Notes: generated by a model from the letters alone, not told the origin. Positions 47,955 to 57,766 are shown, numbered from the stretch's first letter. The stretch: DNA of 64,000 nt from Gammaproteobacteria bacterium (GCA_004297335.1 SCUD01000010.1:16168-80167), one strand, 5' to 3'. Made by a program: numbers and translations.

Positions 47955-48645
47955 TACGATCGTGTGGGAACCAGAACTCGACAGCATGCGTGAGCGCTAT
48001 GAAGGTCGCTCAAGGCGCTACGACCCATGGGTGCCGTGGGTCTACATGACGAGGCAGGAGCTTGAGCGAAAGGTCATCCGGTTGCTTGCTCGCGCTGGGC
48101 AACTGCCGCCTGCTGAAAGGCGTGTACTGGAGGTCGGCTGCGGGTCTGGCGCAAATCTGCGCTTCTTTCTCAATCTTGGCTTTGAGGCTCGAAACCTCCT
48201 TGGGTGCGAGCTGCTGAACTCACGGGTTGCCGCAGCACTGGCGGCGCTGCCACCGGCCGTTACCATTATCGAGGGAAACGCGGCATCCATTGACTTGCCG
48301 GACGCCTCGTTCGATATCGTGTTCCAGTCGTTGGTCTTTAGTTCAATTCTGCATGACGAACTGCAAATGGCGGTCGCACGCCGTATGTGGGAACTCGTAC
48401 GGCCCGGTGGCGGGATACTCTGGTATGATTTTGTTTATAATAATCCATCGAATCCGGGAGTGCGTGGCGTATCACTGCGACGTGTCCGAGAGCTATTCCC
48501 TGGTCCGTTGCGTTACGCGCGGTGGGTAACATTGGCCCCGCCGATCAGTCGTCTGGCGACCAGAATGCATCCGATTATGTATACACTACTAAATGGCTTC
48601 GCGCCGTTGCGGACTCATCGGCTTTGCTGGATACCGAAAAGTTAG
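47932..48645 (+). CDS. Class I SAM-dependent methyltransferase
   Basis: A 237-residue methyltransferase with motif I VLEVGCGSGANLRFFLNLGF, acidic motif II near LLGCELLNSR, and DASFDIVFQSLVFSSILHDE followed by LVRPGGGILWYDFVYNN. Lying among glycosyltransferases, it could O-methylate a sugar or cap chain ends, but nothing in the sequence fixes the substrate. The ATG at 47932 lies 23 bp inside the preceding gene. The 3' half is notably AT-rich for this genome (e.g. around 48421-48460). Confidence 0.8.
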   Translation: MPLDSRGNTIVWEPELDSMRERYEGRSRRYDPWVPWVYMTRQELERKVIRLLARAGQLPPAERRVLEVGCGSGANLRFFLNLGFEARNLLGCELLNSRVAAALAALPPAVTIIEGNAASIDLPDASFDIVFQSLVFSSILHDELQMAVARRMWELVRPGGGILWYDFVYNNPSNPGVRGVSLRRVRELFPGPLRYARWVTLAPPISRLATRMHPIMYTLLNGFAPLRTHRLCWIPKS

Positions 48646-48672
48646 TTCGGCGCTGGTCATTGAGGCGCAATT

Positions 48673-49827
48673 ATGTCTGATTTCGTTCCATTTGCATTAC
48701 CCGAGATCGGCGAGGAGGAGATTGCGGAAGTTGTCGACTCGCTTCGATCCGGTTGGATCACAACCGGACCGAAAACGCGTCGCTTTGAAGATCAGTTTCG
48801 CGAATTCCTGGGTCACTCGGATTTGCACACTGTCGCGGTAAATTCCGCAACGGCCGGTTTGCACCTCGCTCTGGAGGCGCTTGGCATCGGTCCGGGTGAC
48901 GAGGTCATCACGACGACACATACGTTTACCGCAACTGCTGAAGTCGTCCGGTATCTTGGAGCCGATCCGGTGTTTGTTGACATCGACCCGGCAACGTATT
49001 GTATCGACCCCGAAGCCGTGTCCAGTGCAATTGGATCCCGCACGAAGGCAATAATTCCTGTCCATTACGCGGGACTACCGTGCGACATGAGCCGCTTGTG
49101 TGACATTGCTGCCGCTAGTGGGCTGCACATTGTCGAAGATGCCGCGCACGCATTCCCGGCTGCCTGGGACGGGCGGCTGATAGGAACTCTTGGGACTTCG
49201 GCGACAGTATTCAGTTTCTACGCGACAAAGACCATTGCCACCGGCGAAGGCGGTATGCTCATCACACGTGACGAAGGCCTGGCAAGTCGGGCGCGCGTGA
49301 TGCGACTGCATGGCATCGACCGGGATGCGTTTGATCGCTATTCGTCGCGCCGCGCAAACTGGTATTACGAGGTTGTGGCGCCGGGCTTCAAGTACAACAT
49401 GACGGACCTTGCTGCGTCTCTGGGTATCCATCAGCTTCGAAGGGCACGCTCGTTCCTGGAACGCCGTACTCAACTGGCAGCAAGGTATGATGCGGCTCTG
49501 GGAGACCTGCCAGTCGAACTTCCTCCACGGCCGTGTGCCGGATCGGGTCACGCGTGGCACTTGTACGTCATTCGTCTGACCGATCGAGCTCCAGTCGGTC
49601 GCGACGATTTGGTACGCAGAATGTTTGACTGCGGCATCGGATGCAGCGTCCATTACATACCGTTGCACCAGCAACCGTATTGGCGTGACCGGTATCACCT
49701 GTCTGCTGATCAGTTCCCGTGCTCTCAGAAGTTATACGAGCGTGGCGTGAGCCTGCCGCTTTATACGAAGATGGATGATGCGGCGCAGGATCGGGTTATT
49801 TCGGCTTTGCGGTCAATCCTTTGCTAG
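48673..49827 (+). CDS. DegT/DnrJ/EryC1/StrS sugar aminotransferase
   Basis: A PLP enzyme that likely aminates a UDP-4-keto-6-deoxy sugar. The 384-residue protein has [54 protein letters not shown], and the PLP lysine in [15 protein letters not shown]. Overall it resembles ArnB/PseC-type C4 aminotransferases. A natural substrate source is the FlaA1/WbpM-type dehydratase at 50930. Its 3' end overlaps the sugar-transferase start by 7 bp. Confidence 0.88.
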   Translation: MSDFVPFALPEIGEEEIAEVVDSLRSGWITTGPKTRRFEDQFREFLGHSDLHTVAVNSATAGLHLALEALGIGPGDEVITTTHTFTATAEVVRYLGADPVFVDIDPATYCIDPEAVSSAIGSRTKAIIPVHYAGLPCDMSRLCDIAAASGLHIVEDAAHAFPAAWDGRLIGTLGTSATVFSFYATKTIATGEGGMLITRDEGLASRARVMRLHGIDRDAFDRYSSRRANWYYEVVAPGFKYNMTDLAASLGIHQLRRARSFLERRTQLAARYDAALGDLPVELPPRPCAGSGHAWHLYVIRLTDRAPVGRDDLVRRMFDCGIGCSVHYIPLHQQPYWRDRYHLSADQFPCSQKLYERGVSLPLYTKMDDAAQDRVISALRSILC

Positions 49828-50435
49828 CGAAGCGTTTGTTTGATGCCGTGGTGGCGATCATTGGTCTACTGTTGCTTGCGCCGTTTCTTGCGGCGGTTGC
49901 AATCTGGATCAAGCTGGACTCCCCGGGCCCGGCGCTATTTCAGCAGGTCAGGGTCGGCAGGAACGGACGCCATTTTCGCATCAAGAAGTTCCGGACAATG
50001 CACAGCGGATCGGCGGACCTTGGTCCTGCAATTACCGCGAGCGGGGACGTGCGCATAACGCGTTGTGGTGCGATCCTGCGAAAGACGAAGATCGATGAAC
50101 TTCCTCAGTTGTGGAATGTGTTGGCGGGCGACATGAGTCTGGTGGGCCCTCGGCCGGAGGTGCCAAAGTACGTCGCACACTATTCCGACCAGGAAAGGCG
50201 CGAGATTCTTTCACTTCGACCTGGCATTACGGATCCTGCGTCACTTGAGTTCATTGATGAATCGCAAGTTCTGGCAGGTGCGGCAGATCTCGAGGCAGAG
50301 TATCTGGCGAACGTCATGCCGAGGAAATTGCAGGCCGGTCGCCGGTACGTTCGAGAGCGGACGTTTCTGCGTGACGTCGGGATCATCCTCCGCACGCTGG
50401 TGCGCGTAATGGCTAGAGAGGTCAGTGGCTCATAG
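49821..50435 (+). CDS. Undecaprenyl-phosphate sugar-phosphate transferase (initiating enzyme)
   Basis: It starts repeat-unit assembly by transferring a sugar phosphate to undecaprenyl phosphate. The 204-residue protein is the minimal PglC/WcaJ-core form: one membrane hairpin ([24 protein letters not shown], residues 9-32), [23 protein letters not shown], and [24 protein letters not shown]. It starts with TTG at 49821 within the aminotransferase 3' end. Being last in the low-GC operon, it probably uses an amino sugar made by neighbouring genes. Confidence 0.9.
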   Translation: MLAKRLFDAVVAIIGLLLLAPFLAAVAIWIKLDSPGPALFQQVRVGRNGRHFRIKKFRTMHSGSADLGPAITASGDVRITRCGAILRKTKIDELPQLWNVLAGDMSLVGPRPEVPKYVAHYSDQERREILSLRPGITDPASLEFIDESQVLAGAADLEAEYLANVMPRKLQAGRRYVRERTFLRDVGIILRTLVRVMAREVSGS

Positions 50436-50724
50436 CATAATATCGGTAACATCGTCCGGCGGGACCGCAACGGGTGCGGGCGCCCCCGGCGACTTCGTTG
50501 ACCGTGACATTGATGCTTGACAGTGCGTCCGCGTGGTCCAATTGCATGATGACATGTTAGGCGTTGTTCTCTGCCAGGTTCCGCAGCAGCACGACGATTG
50601 TGCCGGTGATCTCTGGTTTGTCAGCGAGATCGGGACATTCACGCTTGGGAGCCCCGCCGGGATCATTGCCGCAGGGTCGTCGGCGACCCCGTCTCAAATC
50701 GCTGCCCAGCGGCGTAGGTTTTTG

Positions 50725-50772
50725 CCGGCAGTGCGGCTGCCGGACACTTGGCCGGGTGACCTGGTACCCGGC
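50725..50772. terminator. Two consecutive GC-rich hairpins
   Basis: CCGGCAG/CTGCCGG (50725-50743, 5-nt loop) and GCCGGGT/ACCCGGC (50751-50772, 8-nt loop). No clear T-run follows, so intrinsic termination is uncertain. They could end the upstream operon or form part of a structured leader. Confidence 0.35.
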
Positions 50773-50857
50773 ACCAAGCGCTCCCAGTGACAGATCGGCA
50801 GGACGTCAGTTAGAACCCTGTCGAAATAGATCATGTAACTGGTTGATCAAACTGCTA

Positions 50858-50866
50858 TGTTATAAT
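50858..50866 (+). promoter_or_regulatory. Extended -10 promoter upstream of the sugar dehydratase
   Basis: TG-T-TATAAT (TG at 50858-50859, TATAAT at 50861-50866) is an ideal extended -10 in an AT-rich patch. The -35 at proper spacing is poor (ACTGGT). Transcription would start near 50873, leaving a leader of about 57 nt with AGGAGG before the ATG. Confidence 0.6.
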
Positions 50867-50929
50867 TAAAAGGTATTGTGGCTTGCTGTCATCCCCAGCG
50901 AATGTTCCAGCGAGCGTCTAGGAGGGCAC

Positions 50930-52981
50930 ATGGCAGACCGGAACCGATTCCTGCCGACGGCAGGGGACCGCGGGAACGGCTTTTCAGTCCAGCGCAACCG
51001 GCTCGTCGCCTTCCTGCTCGGATGGCCGCGGCCGGCCAAGCGGCTGTTAATGATCGGCGCCGACCTGATCGTGGTGCCGCTCGCGCTCTGGGGCGCTTTT
51101 GCCCTCAAGTACGACTCCCTGGCGGACGGTCTGGGACGCAGCCCGTGGCTGTTCGTCGGCGTCACGGCCGCCAGCATGGTCATCTTCGGGATGAGCGGCC
51201 TGTACCGGGCGGTCGTGCGCTTCATTGGCATCCGGGTGCTGTTTTCGGTGCTGGCGGGAACCCTGGCCTCGGCCGTCGTGCTGTGGATCCTCGGTCACAC
51301 GGTCACGGAGCGCATCCTGCCGGTTTCCGTGGTGGCGATCTTCTGGCTGCTGGCGCTGGTGTGGGTGAGCGGAACGCGGGTTCTGGCCCGCTGGCTGCTG
51401 ACACCGCTCAATGTCAATGGCCGGCGAGTCGTGATCTACGGAGCCGGCGACGCCGGAGCCCAGCTGTCGATGGCGCTGGCAGCGGGCCGCGAATACCAGA
51501 TTCTCGCCTACGTCGACGAGAAGCGAGCGCTGCACGGCACGCTCATGAACAACCTCCCGGTCATCGCCCCGGGGGACCTGACCGAGTTCGTGCGCCAGTA
51601 CCAGGTCGAGCGAGTCCTGCTGGCGGTGCCGTCGGCCTCGCGGCGGCGCAAGGCGGACATCCTGCGCTGGCTGGAGACGCTCGGGGTGCACGTGCAATCG
51701 GTCCCGAGCCTGGCCGATGTGATGGCCGGCCGGGCAAGGGTCGACGAACTGCGCGAGGTCGACATTGCCGACCTGCTCGGGCGCGACCCAGTCCCGCCGA
51801 ACAACGAGTTGCTCGATGCCTCGATCCGTGGAAAGTCGGTGATGATCTCCGGAGCCGGCGGCTCGATCGGCTCGGAGCTGTGCCGCCAGATCATCCTGCT
51901 GGCGCCGCGGCGCCTGGTGTTGTTCGAGATGTCGGAAATTGCCCTGTACCGGATCGAACAGGAACTGCGGGGCATGGTGCAGGCGCGGCAACTGCAGGTG
52001 GAGATTCACGCGCTGCTCGGCAATGCGCATCACAAGTATCGCGTGCGCGACGTCATGCAGGCCTACCAGGTGCAGACCGTCTATCACGCCGCGGCGTACA
52101 AGCACGTGCCCATCGTCGAGCAGAACCTGATCGAGGGCGTGCATAACAACGTGTTCAGTACCTGGCACGCGGCCGAGGCGGCCCTCGAGACCGGGGTCGA
52201 GACCTTCGTGCTGATCTCGACCGACAAGGCGGTTAATCCGACCAATGTCATGGGAGCTACCAAGCGCCTCGCCGAAATCGTGCTGCAGTCCCTGCAGACC
52301 CAGACGAAGCGCACGCGGTTCTGCATTGTCCGTTTCGGCAACGTGCTCGGCTCGTCGGGGTCGGTCGTGCCCCTGTTCCAGGAGCAGATCCACCGCGGCG
52401 GTCCGGTGACCGTCACGCATCGCGATGTGCGGCGCTTCTTCATGACGATTCCGGAGGCAGCCCAGCTGGTCCTGCAGGCCGGCTCGATCGGTACCGGCGG
52501 GGATGTCTTCGTGCTCGACATGGGGGAGCTGGTGCAGATCGACGAGCTGGCGCACCGCATGATCCGGCTGTCCGGGCTCAGCGTGCGCGATGCCGAGCAT
52601 CTCGACGGTGACATTGAGATCCGCTACACGGGCCTGCGGCCGGGTGAGAAGCTCTACGAGGAACTGTTGATCGGCAGCAACGTCACCGGCACGGGGCATC
52701 CACGGATCATGCGGGCGATCGAGCCGGCGCCCGGCTGGAACGAGGCACGGGAGCTGCTGGAAGAGCTGGCGGTGGCGGTGAATCGCATCGACTGCCCACG
52801 GGTTCTCGAGGTGCTCACGCGGGCGGTGCCGCAGTACCGCCGCGCGTCGGTGATTCATGACCTGGTGTGGTCACAGGCGGCAGTCGCCGGCGGCGAGGCC
52901 GCCAGCATCGGCGCGCGCTCGACCGTATCGGTGCTGGCCGAGCATCGTGTCCACAAGCCGCCGCCGACCGGAGTGCATTGA
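50930..52981 (+). CDS. FlaA1/CapD/WbpM-type nucleotide-sugar 4,6-dehydratase, membrane-bound
   Basis: Probably a UDP-GlcNAc 4,6-dehydratase that makes the 4-keto-6-deoxy intermediate. The 683-residue protein has four N-terminal transmembrane helices (about residues 40-165), a first nucleotide-binding domain (VVIYGAGDAGAQLS), then the SDR catalytic domain (SVMISGAGGSIGSELCRQI, AAYKHVPIVE, STDKAVNPTNVMGATKR). TNVMGATK lacks the Tyr of the usual YxxxK, as is typical of the WbpM/PglF group. ATG 50930 with a perfect AGGAGG 5 bp upstream decides the start. Composition returns to high GC here. Confidence 0.9.
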   Translation: MADRNRFLPTAGDRGNGFSVQRNRLVAFLLGWPRPAKRLLMIGADLIVVPLALWGAFALKYDSLADGLGRSPWLFVGVTAASMVIFGMSGLYRAVVRFIGIRVLFSVLAGTLASAVVLWILGHTVTERILPVSVVAIFWLLALVWVSGTRVLARWLLTPLNVNGRRVVIYGAGDAGAQLSMALAAGREYQILAYVDEKRALHGTLMNNLPVIAPGDLTEFVRQYQVERVLLAVPSASRRRKADILRWLETLGVHVQSVPSLADVMAGRARVDELREVDIADLLGRDPVPPNNELLDASIRGKSVMISGAGGSIGSELCRQIILLAPRRLVLFEMSEIALYRIEQELRGMVQARQLQVEIHALLGNAHHKYRVRDVMQAYQVQTVYHAAAYKHVPIVEQNLIEGVHNNVFSTWHAAEAALETGVETFVLISTDKAVNPTNVMGATKRLAEIVLQSLQTQTKRTRFCIVRFGNVLGSSGSVVPLFQEQIHRGGPVTVTHRDVRRFFMTIPEAAQLVLQAGSIGTGGDVFVLDMGELVQIDELAHRMIRLSGLSVRDAEHLDGDIEIRYTGLRPGEKLYEELLIGSNVTGTGHPRIMRAIEPAPGWNEARELLEELAVAVNRIDCPRVLEVLTRAVPQYRRASVIHDLVWSQAAVAGGEAASIGARSTVSVLAEHRVHKPPPTGVH

Positions 52982-53097
52982 CCCGGCCAGCGCCGAAACC
53001 GCGCGGCCGGTCGCAGTCCGGCAAGGCCGGCGTTTACGGTCCGGACGACCTCGGGTAGTCTCCCGGCTCCTGTCCCGCTTGGTGATGGAGTAGTGTC

Positions 53098-54435
53098 TTG
53101 CGTGTCACGATCTTCGGCTCGGGCTATGTAGGCCTCGTCACCGGTGCCTGCCTGGCGGACGCCGGCAACGAGGTGCTCTGCGTCGACATCGACGCGGCGC
53201 GGATTGCGCGGCTGAATGCCGGCGAGGTACCGATCCACGAACCGGGTCTCGATGAGCTGATCGCGCGGAACCGTGACAAGGGCCGGTTGAGCTTCACGAC
53301 CGATGCGGCGGCTGCGGTAGCCCACGGGCTGTTCCAGATGATCGCAGTCGGCACGCCCCCCGACGAGGATGGCTCGGCGGACCTGCGGCACGTGCTGGCG
53401 GTGGCGCAGACGATCGGCGAGAACCTCGCCGAGTACAAGATCGTGATGACCAAGTCGACGGTTCCGGTCGGCACCTCGGACCGCGTCAAGGCCGCTGTTG
53501 CCGCGGCGCTGGAGGCGCGCCGCGCGCAGTATGAGTTCGACGTGGTCTCGAATCCGGAGTTCCTGAAGGAGGGCGCGGCGATCGCCGACTTCATGAAGCC
53601 CGACCGCGTGGTCGTCGGCACTGACAATCCGCGCACGGCGGAACTGCTGAAGGCCCTCTACCACCCGTTCACGCGCAGTCATGAGCGCATGCTGGTCATG
53701 GACCTGCGCTCGGCGGAGCTGACCAAGTACGCGGCGAACGCCATGCTGGCGACCAAGATCAGCTTCATGAACGAGCTCGCCAACCTGGCGGAGCGGCTCG
53801 GCGCCGACATCGAGAAGGTGCGTGCCGGCATCGGTTCCGACCCGCGCATCGGCTACTCCTTCATCTACCCGGGCGCCGGCTATGGCGGCTCCTGCTTCCC
53901 GAAGGACGTCAAGGCGCTGGAACGCTCGGCCCGCGATGCCGGCGCCGAGGCCCGCATCCTGGCCGCCGTCGAGGCCGTCAACGAGCAGCAGAAGCGGGTG
54001 CTGTTCAAGAAGATCCAGCGCTATTTCGGCGGCCGGCTCGCCGGGCGCACGGTCGCGGTCTGGGGGCTGGCCTTCAAGCCGAACACCGACGACCTGCGCG
54101 AAGCGCCGAGCCGTGTGCTGATGGAGGCACTGTGGGCAGCGGGCGCGAGCGTGCGCGCCTATGACCCGGTGGCGATCGCTGAGGCGCGGCGCATCTACGG
54201 CGAGCGCAGCGACCTGGTCCTCTGTGAGAGTGCAGCCGCGGCCCTCGAGGGCGCGGATGCGCTCGCCATCTGCACCGAGTGGCAGGAGTTCCGCAGCCCG
54301 GACTTCGCGCGCATGCGCACGGTGCTGCGCGAGCCGGTCGTGTTCGATGGCCGCAACCTCTATGAGCCGTCGCTGATGGCGGCGCAGGGCATCCGTTACT
54401 TTGCGATCGGGCGCGGAGAGCGGCTGGCGGAGTGA
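53098..54435 (+). CDS. ugd: UDP-glucose 6-dehydrogenase
   Basis: It oxidises UDP-glucose to UDP-glucuronate. The 445-residue protein has [43 protein letters not shown], the catalytic Cys in [13 protein letters not shown], and the [11 protein letters not shown]-terminal block. The TTG start at 53098 gives the standard [13 protein letters not shown]-terminus. UDP-GlcA made here could feed the epimerase at 28407. It follows the dehydratase by 116 bp. Confidence 0.94.
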   Translation: MRVTIFGSGYVGLVTGACLADAGNEVLCVDIDAARIARLNAGEVPIHEPGLDELIARNRDKGRLSFTTDAAAAVAHGLFQMIAVGTPPDEDGSADLRHVLAVAQTIGENLAEYKIVMTKSTVPVGTSDRVKAAVAAALEARRAQYEFDVVSNPEFLKEGAAIADFMKPDRVVVGTDNPRTAELLKALYHPFTRSHERMLVMDLRSAELTKYAANAMLATKISFMNELANLAERLGADIEKVRAGIGSDPRIGYSFIYPGAGYGGSCFPKDVKALERSARDAGAEARILAAVEAVNEQQKRVLFKKIQRYFGGRLAGRTVAVWGLAFKPNTDDLREAPSRVLMEALWAAGASVRAYDPVAIAEARRIYGERSDLVLCESAAAALEGADALAICTEWQEFRSPDFARMRTVLREPVVFDGRNLYEPSLMAAQGIRYFAIGRGERLAE

Positions 54436-54512
54436 GGGTTCCAGTGCGGTTGGCTTGGAGCCCGCGAGCAGGGCTTGCTCTGGTGCGCGGTCCGGCGTAG
54501 TCTGGGTAGCAC

Positions 54513-54535
54513 TACATTGTGTGATACATATTGTA
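54513..54535. promoter_or_regulatory. Operator-like inverted repeat before the CopG-MazF module
   Basis: TACATTGTG (54513-54521) and CATATTGTA (54527-54535) form imperfect 9-bp arms (7 of 9 pair) around 5 bp, directly abutting the ATG at 54536. TTGCTC (54475-54480) and TAGTCT (54498-54503), 17 bp apart, could be the promoter. Autorepression by the antitoxin is the likely role. Confidence 0.5.
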
Positions 54536-54859
54536 ATGCCACTGATCAGCCTCCGTCTGCCCGACGATCTGGAAGCCTCCCTGCAGCGGGAGTCAGCGCG
54601 TGCGCAACGTCCGAAGTCCGAAATCGCCCGGGACGCAATCGCCGAATACCTGGACCGCCGGGCGCGCGAGCGGTTTGAGGCGAAGATCGCCAGGGCTGCA
54701 CGTTTCCGCGGAAACGCGGAAGCCATCGAGGTCGCTGCCGAAGCGCTGCCGTTCGATAATGAATCGCTGGAACTTGGGGAAGGCCTGGCTGTTGCGGAGC
54801 CCCGACGGCGCTACGGCGCCGTACGGCAGGCCGAGGTCCCCAGGAAGAAGAAGCGCTGA
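54536..54859 (+). CDS. CopG/ribbon-helix-helix antitoxin
   Basis: A 107-residue protein. The N-terminal MPLISLRLPDDLEASLQ with SEIARDAIAEYL is a clear CopG-type ribbon-helix-helix. The C-terminal half is charged and ends in a basic PRKKKR tail. It is longer than a minimal antitoxin. Its stop shares a base with the MazF-type toxin start (TGATG), defining the pair. The upstream open frame from 54401 lies partly inside ugd and is not used. Confidence 0.87.
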   Translation: MPLISLRLPDDLEASLQRESARAQRPKSEIARDAIAEYLDRRARERFEAKIARAARFRGNAEAIEVAAEALPFDNESLELGEGLAVAEPRRRYGAVRQAEVPRKKKR

Positions 54860-55197
54860 TGCGACGCGGCGAGGTCTGGGTGGGCAGCCTGAACCCAAAC
54901 CGCGGGCAGGAGGTTGGCAAGATCCGCCCCGTGCTGATCCTGCAGGCCGACTTCCTGCTCGGCCAGGATGAGCCCACGGTCATTGTCCTGCCCCTGACGA
55001 CCCGGGTGCGCCCGGCCAAGGAACCGTTACATGTGACGATTCAGCCGCGGGACCGCCTGCGCTCGGTCTGTCAGGTGATGCCGGAGCAACCGCGGACGCT
55101 CGACCGCCGCCGACTGGTGGAGGGCCCGCTGACGCGGCTCGGCACTACCGAGATGGCGGCCGTCGAGCGGAGCCTCAGGGCAGTCATGGGGCTTTGA
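54859..55197 (+). CDS. MazF/PemK-family toxin
   Basis: A 112-residue endoribonuclease toxin. It starts MRRGEVWVGSLNPNRGQEVGK, with IRPVLILQ, VIVLPLTTRVRP and CQVMPEQPRTLDR, following the SH3-like MazF fold (Arg of RPVLI and the loop after strand 1 are usually functional). Characterised members cut mRNA at short motifs; the specificity here is unknown. It is paired with the upstream CopG antitoxin. A second, only distantly similar MazF module begins 131 bp downstream. Confidence 0.9.
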   Translation: MRRGEVWVGSLNPNRGQEVGKIRPVLILQADFLLGQDEPTVIVLPLTTRVRPAKEPLHVTIQPRDRLRSVCQVMPEQPRTLDRRRLVEGPLTRLGTTEMAAVERSLRAVMGL

Positions 55198-55295
55198 GGA
55201 GCCCTGACACGGCATCTGGGCTGCATGCAGGCCACGCGAGAATTGTCGGATCTGCGCCAGAAAGAGCTGTTGCGCCCGTCGTCTTCGTGGATCAG

Positions 55296-55313
55296 ACTGT
55301 TACCTGTAACAGT
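55296..55313. promoter_or_regulatory. 18-bp operator palindrome before the second MazEF module
   Basis: Perfect 8-bp arms ACTGTTAC and GTAACAGT flank CT, 15 bp before the ATG at 55329. Position and symmetry suit binding of the antitoxin dimer. Confidence 0.6.
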
Positions 55314-55328
55314 GATCCCGAGTGTTGC

Positions 55329-55547
55329 ATGACCAGATCATCCAATGGGGCTGAGCGTGTTGCCCGCCATCGGCGTGCCTTGCGCGCCGCGGGTCTGAGA
55401 CCAATTCAGATCTGGGTGCCGGATACGCGGCGGCGTGGGTTCGCCGCTGAGTGCCGCAGGCAGTCCCTGTCACTGCGGGGCGACTCTCTGGAACAGGCAA
55501 CACTCGAGCAGATTGAGGCAACTGCGGATTTGAGCGGCTGGCGTTGA
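55329..55547 (+). CDS. MazE-like antitoxin (DUF3018 type)
   Basis: A 72-residue basic protein: RVARHRRALRAAGLRPIQIWVPDTRRRGFAAECRRQ, the pattern of MazE-family antitoxins formerly called DUF3018 (helix-rich N-terminus, then IQIWVPDTR). The ATG at 55329 follows a strong 18-bp palindrome; longer in-frame codons reach 55194 but cross it. The stop overlaps the next toxin gene by 4 bp (TTGA). Confidence 0.85.
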   Translation: MTRSSNGAERVARHRRALRAAGLRPIQIWVPDTRRRGFAAECRRQSLSLRGDSLEQATLEQIEATADLSGWR

Positions 55548-55867
55548 GGCGAGGTGATGTTGTCACCGTGGTGCTGCCAGGAAGCCTGGGCAAACCGCGT
55601 CCAGCGCTGGTGATTCAGTCGAATCTGTTCGAGGCGCATCCGTCAGTTACTGTCTTGCCGATCACTTCCGAGTTGCGCGAAGCACCGCTGTTCCGTGTCC
55701 GTGTCGAGTCGAGCACCGCCAATGGGTTGCTCCGTACCTCCGAAATCATGGTTGACAAGGCCTACACAGTGGCCAGTACGAAGATCGGCGGTCGCATCGG
55801 TATGCTGGAGGAGGAAGCTGTGGTCGCGGTTAACCGGGCTTTGGCGGTATTCCTGGGTTTCGGCTGA
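55544..55867 (+). CDS. MazF/PemK-family toxin (second module)
   Basis: A 107-residue endoribonuclease toxin: MRRGDVVTVVLPGSLGKPRPALVIQSNLF, VTVLPITSEL, RTSEIMVDKAYTVAS. It uses TTG in a TTGA overlap with the antitoxin. Different partner antitoxins and low similarity to the MazF at 54859 suggest independent acquisition rather than tandem duplication. It is followed after 112 bp by the SLC13 permease. Confidence 0.9.
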   Translation: MRRGDVVTVVLPGSLGKPRPALVIQSNLFEAHPSVTVLPITSELREAPLFRVRVESSTANGLLRTSEIMVDKAYTVASTKIGGRIGMLEEEAVVAVNRALAVFLGFG

Positions 55868-55979
55868 CGGACACCTCGCGCCGGCATATCGATATGTGCT
55901 CCAAGTAGCTGTTTTCCGGATGGTTGTCCGGCAGAATACGGGGTGCCTGCGGGTTGCGGGCACAGGGAGCCGGTAACGA

Positions 55980-57749
55980 ATGGCCTGGGAAATCTGGTTC
56001 ACGCTGGCCATCGTCGCGACCGTGCTCGTCATGCTCGCGACGACCCCGGCGCCGACCGAGGTCGTGCTGCTCGGCGCGATGATCACGCTGTCCATCGTGG
56101 GCGTGATCTCACCGATCCAGGCGCTGTCCGGATTCTCCAGCCCCGGCGTGATGACGATCGCGGCGCTTTACGTGGTGATCGCGGGCTTGCGGGAGACCGG
56201 GGCGATCGCCTGGTTGTCGCACCTGGTGTTCGGTCGTCCCAGGTCCCTGCAGTCGGCGCAGGCCAAGTTGATGGGTATCGGGGGCCTGCTGTCGACGGTC
56301 ATCAACAATACGCCGGTCGTCGCCATGTTCATTCCGATCGCGCAGGACTGGGCCGCGCGTTACGGCTTTCCGATCTCGCGGTTGCTGATGCCGATGAACG
56401 TCGTGGTCATCCTGGCGGGCCTGTGCACGCTGATCGGAACGAGCACGAACCTCGCCGTCTACGGCCTGCTGCAGCAGACCCGGCCGGATGTCGACATCGG
56501 GCTCTTCGACCTGATCTGGATCGGCCTGCCGTTGACACTGCTGGGCATCGCCTATGCCTTGCTGTTCTCGCGGCGCCTGCTGCCGGACCGCCAGAGTCCG
56601 ATCACACAGCTGGAGAACGCCCGCGAGTACGCCTTCCAGGTGCGCATCCACAACGGCGGGCCGCTGGTTGGCCGGACGATTGCTGAAGTCGGACTGCGCA
56701 ACCTCAAGAGCGCCTACGTGCTGGAAATCGAGCGGGAATCCCGGCTACTGACCTCGGTCGGGCCCGACGAGGTGCTGTGCGCTGGCGACCAGCTGACCTG
56801 TGTCGGCATCGTCGATGCGATCAAGGACCTGCGCCGCCTGCCCGGGCTCTCGATCGCCGAGGAGCAGGGGTTCACGATGAACCTGCGGCACACGCAGCGT
56901 CAGTTGGTCGAAATCGTGCTGTCCTCGACCTCCCCGCTGATCAACCACACGGTCCGCCAGAGCAACTTCCGCGAACTGTATGGCGCCGCGATCATCTCGA
57001 TCTCGCGCGAGGGCAGCCGGATTCCCGGCAAGGTCGGCGACATCGAGTTCCGCCCCGGCGATACCCTGCTGGTGGAGGCCGGGCCCAGTTTCGTCGAGAA
57101 GCACAAGCACAGCCGCGATTTCCTGCTGGTCAGCGCGCTGCAGGATTCGGCGCCGCCGGATTTCCGCCGCGCGCCACTGTCGTTCGCGATCCTGCTGCTG
57201 ATGATCGTGTTCGCGACGCTCAACTGGGCGCCGCTGTTCGAGGCCTCGTTCATCGCCGCTGGCCTGATGGTCGCGACCGGCTGCCTGACGATGCAGTCGG
57301 CGACCCGCAGCATCGAGTACCACATCGTCGCGGGCATCGCCGCCTCGTTTGCGATGGGCGTGGCGCTGGAGGAATCCGGGGCCGCCGCGCTGATCGGCCG
57401 GAGCCTCGTCGACTTCGCCGCCGGGAATCCGCTGCTGGCGCTGGCGGCCCTGTGCGCGGTGACGATGCTGGTCACCGAGCTGATCACCAACAACGCCGCC
57501 GGCGTGCTGATGTTTCCGATCGCGATGTCGATGGCGGAGCTGGCGGGCGCGGACTTCATGCCCTTCGTGATCACGGTGATGGTCGCCGCATCGATGGGTT
57601 TCGTGACGCCGATCGGCTACCAGACCAACTTGATGGTCTATGGTCCCGGCGGCTACCGGATGATGGATTTCATTCGTTTCGGGTTGCCGCTCAAGCTGTT
57701 GTGCGGCGTCGTTACCATTCTCATCGTACCGAGGGTCTGGCCATTTTGA
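55980..57749 (+). CDS. SLC13/DASS-family permease with two TrkA-C domains, probable sulfate transporter
   Basis: A 589-residue inner-membrane transporter. Membrane blocks on both sides enclose two cytosolic RCK/TrkA-C domains (about residues 220-280, [16 protein letters not shown], and 305-375, [10 protein letters not shown]). SLC13 signature parts [13 protein letters not shown] and [10 protein letters not shown] (N-half) and [14 protein letters not shown] and [17 protein letters not shown] (C-half) are present. The family carries sulfate or di- and tricarboxylates; sulfate is inferred because cysD starts at or within about 20 bp of its stop. This fits a cassette for PAPS supply. Confidence 0.87.
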   Translation: MAWEIWFTLAIVATVLVMLATTPAPTEVVLLGAMITLSIVGVISPIQALSGFSSPGVMTIAALYVVIAGLRETGAIAWLSHLVFGRPRSLQSAQAKLMGIGGLLSTVINNTPVVAMFIPIAQDWAARYGFPISRLLMPMNVVVILAGLCTLIGTSTNLAVYGLLQQTRPDVDIGLFDLIWIGLPLTLLGIAYALLFSRRLLPDRQSPITQLENAREYAFQVRIHNGGPLVGRTIAEVGLRNLKSAYVLEIERESRLLTSVGPDEVLCAGDQLTCVGIVDAIKDLRRLPGLSIAEEQGFTMNLRHTQRQLVEIVLSSTSPLINHTVRQSNFRELYGAAIISISREGSRIPGKVGDIEFRPGDTLLVEAGPSFVEKHKHSRDFLLVSALQDSAPPDFRRAPLSFAILLLMIVFATLNWAPLFEASFIAAGLMVATGCLTMQSATRSIEYHIVAGIAASFAMGVALEESGAAALIGRSLVDFAAGNPLLALAALCAVTMLVTELITNNAAGVLMFPIAMSMAELAGADFMPFVITVMVAASMGFVTPIGYQTNLMVYGPGGYRMMDFIRFGLPLKLLCGVVTILIVPRVWPF

Positions 57750-57766
57750 ACGTTCCAGCAGGGCGC

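Larger units (their letters stand above)
50436..50929. other. 494-bp gap without a convincing gene
   Basis: Short frames exist on both strands (about 80 codons each), but none has family motifs, a ribosome site or normal codon use. The stretch contains two adjacent GC-rich hairpins, an AT-rich promoter-like segment and the leader of the next gene. It is the only gap over 300 bp in the window. It may be a decayed gene or a long regulatory region. Confidence 0.6.

Noticed and set aside
50430..50790. Short frames on both strands in the long gap before the dehydratase
   Set aside because: They have no motif, no ribosome site and a composition unlike real genes here. They are reported only as part of the gene-free stretch.
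50436..50929. A JUMPstart/ops element for RfaH control of the polysaccharide genes
   Set aside because: I looked for the GGCGGTAG core upstream of polysaccharide operons and found no convincing match.
54859..55867. The two MazF genes as a tandem duplication
   Set aside because: The proteins share only the family pattern, and their antitoxins belong to different families (CopG and MazE-like), so independent origin is more likely.
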